From Alphaproteobacteria bacterium (GTDB taxonomy: Bacteria; Pseudomonadota; Alphaproteobacteria; RF32; UBA3637), in NCBI GenBank assembly GCA_017414845.1, contig JAFQJY010000121.1, positions 1-5,866 on the forward strand: 5,866 nucleotides of DNA. Direction: 5' to 3'. Of the stretch, positions 5,234 to 5,866 are shown one piece after another (the first letter of the stretch is position 1; each line of letters opens with the position of its first letter). Under the pieces are notes generated by a model. It did not search any database and had not been told where the DNA came from. It saw only the letters and a list, made by a program, of their open reading frames with translations. Position numbers and translations under genes: made by a program.

Positions 5234-5866
5234 CAGCGTCTTTCCACTACGGCTTTTTTTACAAACTCATCTAAAATTCGTGCAGAAATTTCTTCCATTT
5301 TTTCAGACAAAATCTGCATTTTAATTTCTTCTTTTGATGGCAAAACGGAAATTGTTTTCTCATCACATTTCATAAGATACAGGACAAACCCCTGAGCATC
5401 TATCGGACCGACAATTTTGTTTTTCTCAGTTGTATTCAGAATACCTTTTAAATCTTCCGGCATTCTGGAAACGACCATATCGCCGAGATTACCGGAACCG
5501 TTCATTCCTTTTTCTGTTGCCAATTTTGTAAAAGCATCACAGGAATTTCCGACCATTTGAATTGTCGTTTGTAAAGAAGAATGCTCTTTTTCGGGTATCA
5601 GCATCTGACTGATATTCCACACCTCAACATCAGTTGAATCAAGAGGCGTTCTGATATCTCTTAAAAGCATCAAATAGTACCCCTTTTCTCCCTCTATCGG
5701 CTTAGAAAGTTGTCCGGGTTTCATCAACTTTAAAACATCTTCAACGGCTTTATCCAAATCACCGAAAGGAACCCATCCCATATCGCCACCCATTGAGGCA
5801 GTTTTACCTTGGGAAGCCTCTTTTGCAATCTCCGGAAAACTTTCTCCGGCAACGATACGTCCGAAT
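5233..5866 (-). CDS. surA: SurA-type periplasmic peptidyl-prolyl isomerase/chaperone, C-terminal part (partial)
   Basis: The frame is open to the window edge, so this is the last 210 residues of a longer protein; an internal Met near 5793 is not the start. Numbering from the edge, residues 1-72 are the end of a parvulin (PpiC) domain: FGRIVAGESFPEIAKEAS, the GGDMGWV motif at 26-32, then a helix and LSKPIEGEKGYYLMLLRD. Residues 82-168 look like a second, weaker parvulin repeat: start NISQMLIP, central GSGNLGDM at 123-130, end VGPIDAQGFVLYLMKCDEK. The usual active-site His at the repeat start is absent, so this copy may be only a binding module. Residues 177-210 are a long amphipathic helix, as at the SurA C-terminus. 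SurA escorts unfolded outer-membrane proteins across the periplasm. It lies directly upstream of rsmA, an order common in proteobacteria, although pdxA often sits between them. PpiD or a related PpiC protein is the alternative, less likely given the two repeats and rsmA neighbour. Confidence 0.9.
   Translation of the reverse strand, partial: FGRIVAGESFPEIAKEASQGKTASMGGDMGWVPFGDLDKAVEDVLKLMKPGQLSKPIEGEKGYYLMLLRDIRTPLDSTDVEVWNISQMLIPEKEHSSLQTTIQMVGNSCDAFTKLATEKGMNGSGNLGDMVVSRMPEDLKGILNTTEKNKIVGPIDAQGFVLYLMKCDEKTISVLPSKEEIKMQILSEKMEEISARILDEFVKKAVVERR

Noticed and set aside
5233..5793. A complete 186-residue protein starting at the internal Met near 5793
   Set aside because: The same frame continues upstream to the window edge with parvulin-domain sequence (IVAGESFPEIAKEAS), so the Met is inside SurA.

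Overview
The window is AT-rich, and every gene I can support lies on the minus strand, so transcription runs from high to low coordinates. A SurA chaperone marks a Gram-negative cell. The compact order surA–rsmA–DUF167–folD, with FolD directly after a DUF167 protein, suggests a low-GC, probably host-associated alphaproteobacterium. That assignment is an inference from gene order and from the AT-rich composition; no marker here settles it.

Region 1 (5866 down to 3302) is a tight housekeeping operon. It holds the C-terminal 210 residues of SurA (periplasmic peptidyl-prolyl isomerase and outer-membrane protein chaperone), RsmA/KsgA (16S rRNA adenine dimethyltransferase), a small DUF167/YggU protein, and FolD (one-carbon folate metabolism). 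Consecutive genes overlap by 1, 41 and 22 bases. The operon promoter lies outside the window, and I see no hairpin terminator after folD.

Region 2 (3301 down to 3234) is the only real intergenic gap, 68 bases. It holds a near-consensus sigma-70 promoter on the minus strand (TTTACA, 17-base spacer, TAAAAT) and a good Shine-Dalgarno site for the next gene.

Region 3 (3233 down to 1) is a run of four exported proteins of unknown function, called A, B, C and D here in transcription order. Each has a Sec signal peptide, each of the last three starts within 1 to 16 bases of the previous stop or overlaps it, and D runs off the window. A and B are clear tandem paralogs. C shares the same spaced landmarks (LxxW, then an AY motif, then an N-x4-L/R-S tail) and looks like a diverged third member with an added N-terminal cysteine cluster. 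A and B both carry a conserved aspartate loop resembling an EF-hand. The most interesting content of the window is this array: an operon of secreted, diverging, mostly helical proteins that I cannot assign to a named family. A VirB5/TrbJ-like secretion role is possible but unproven.
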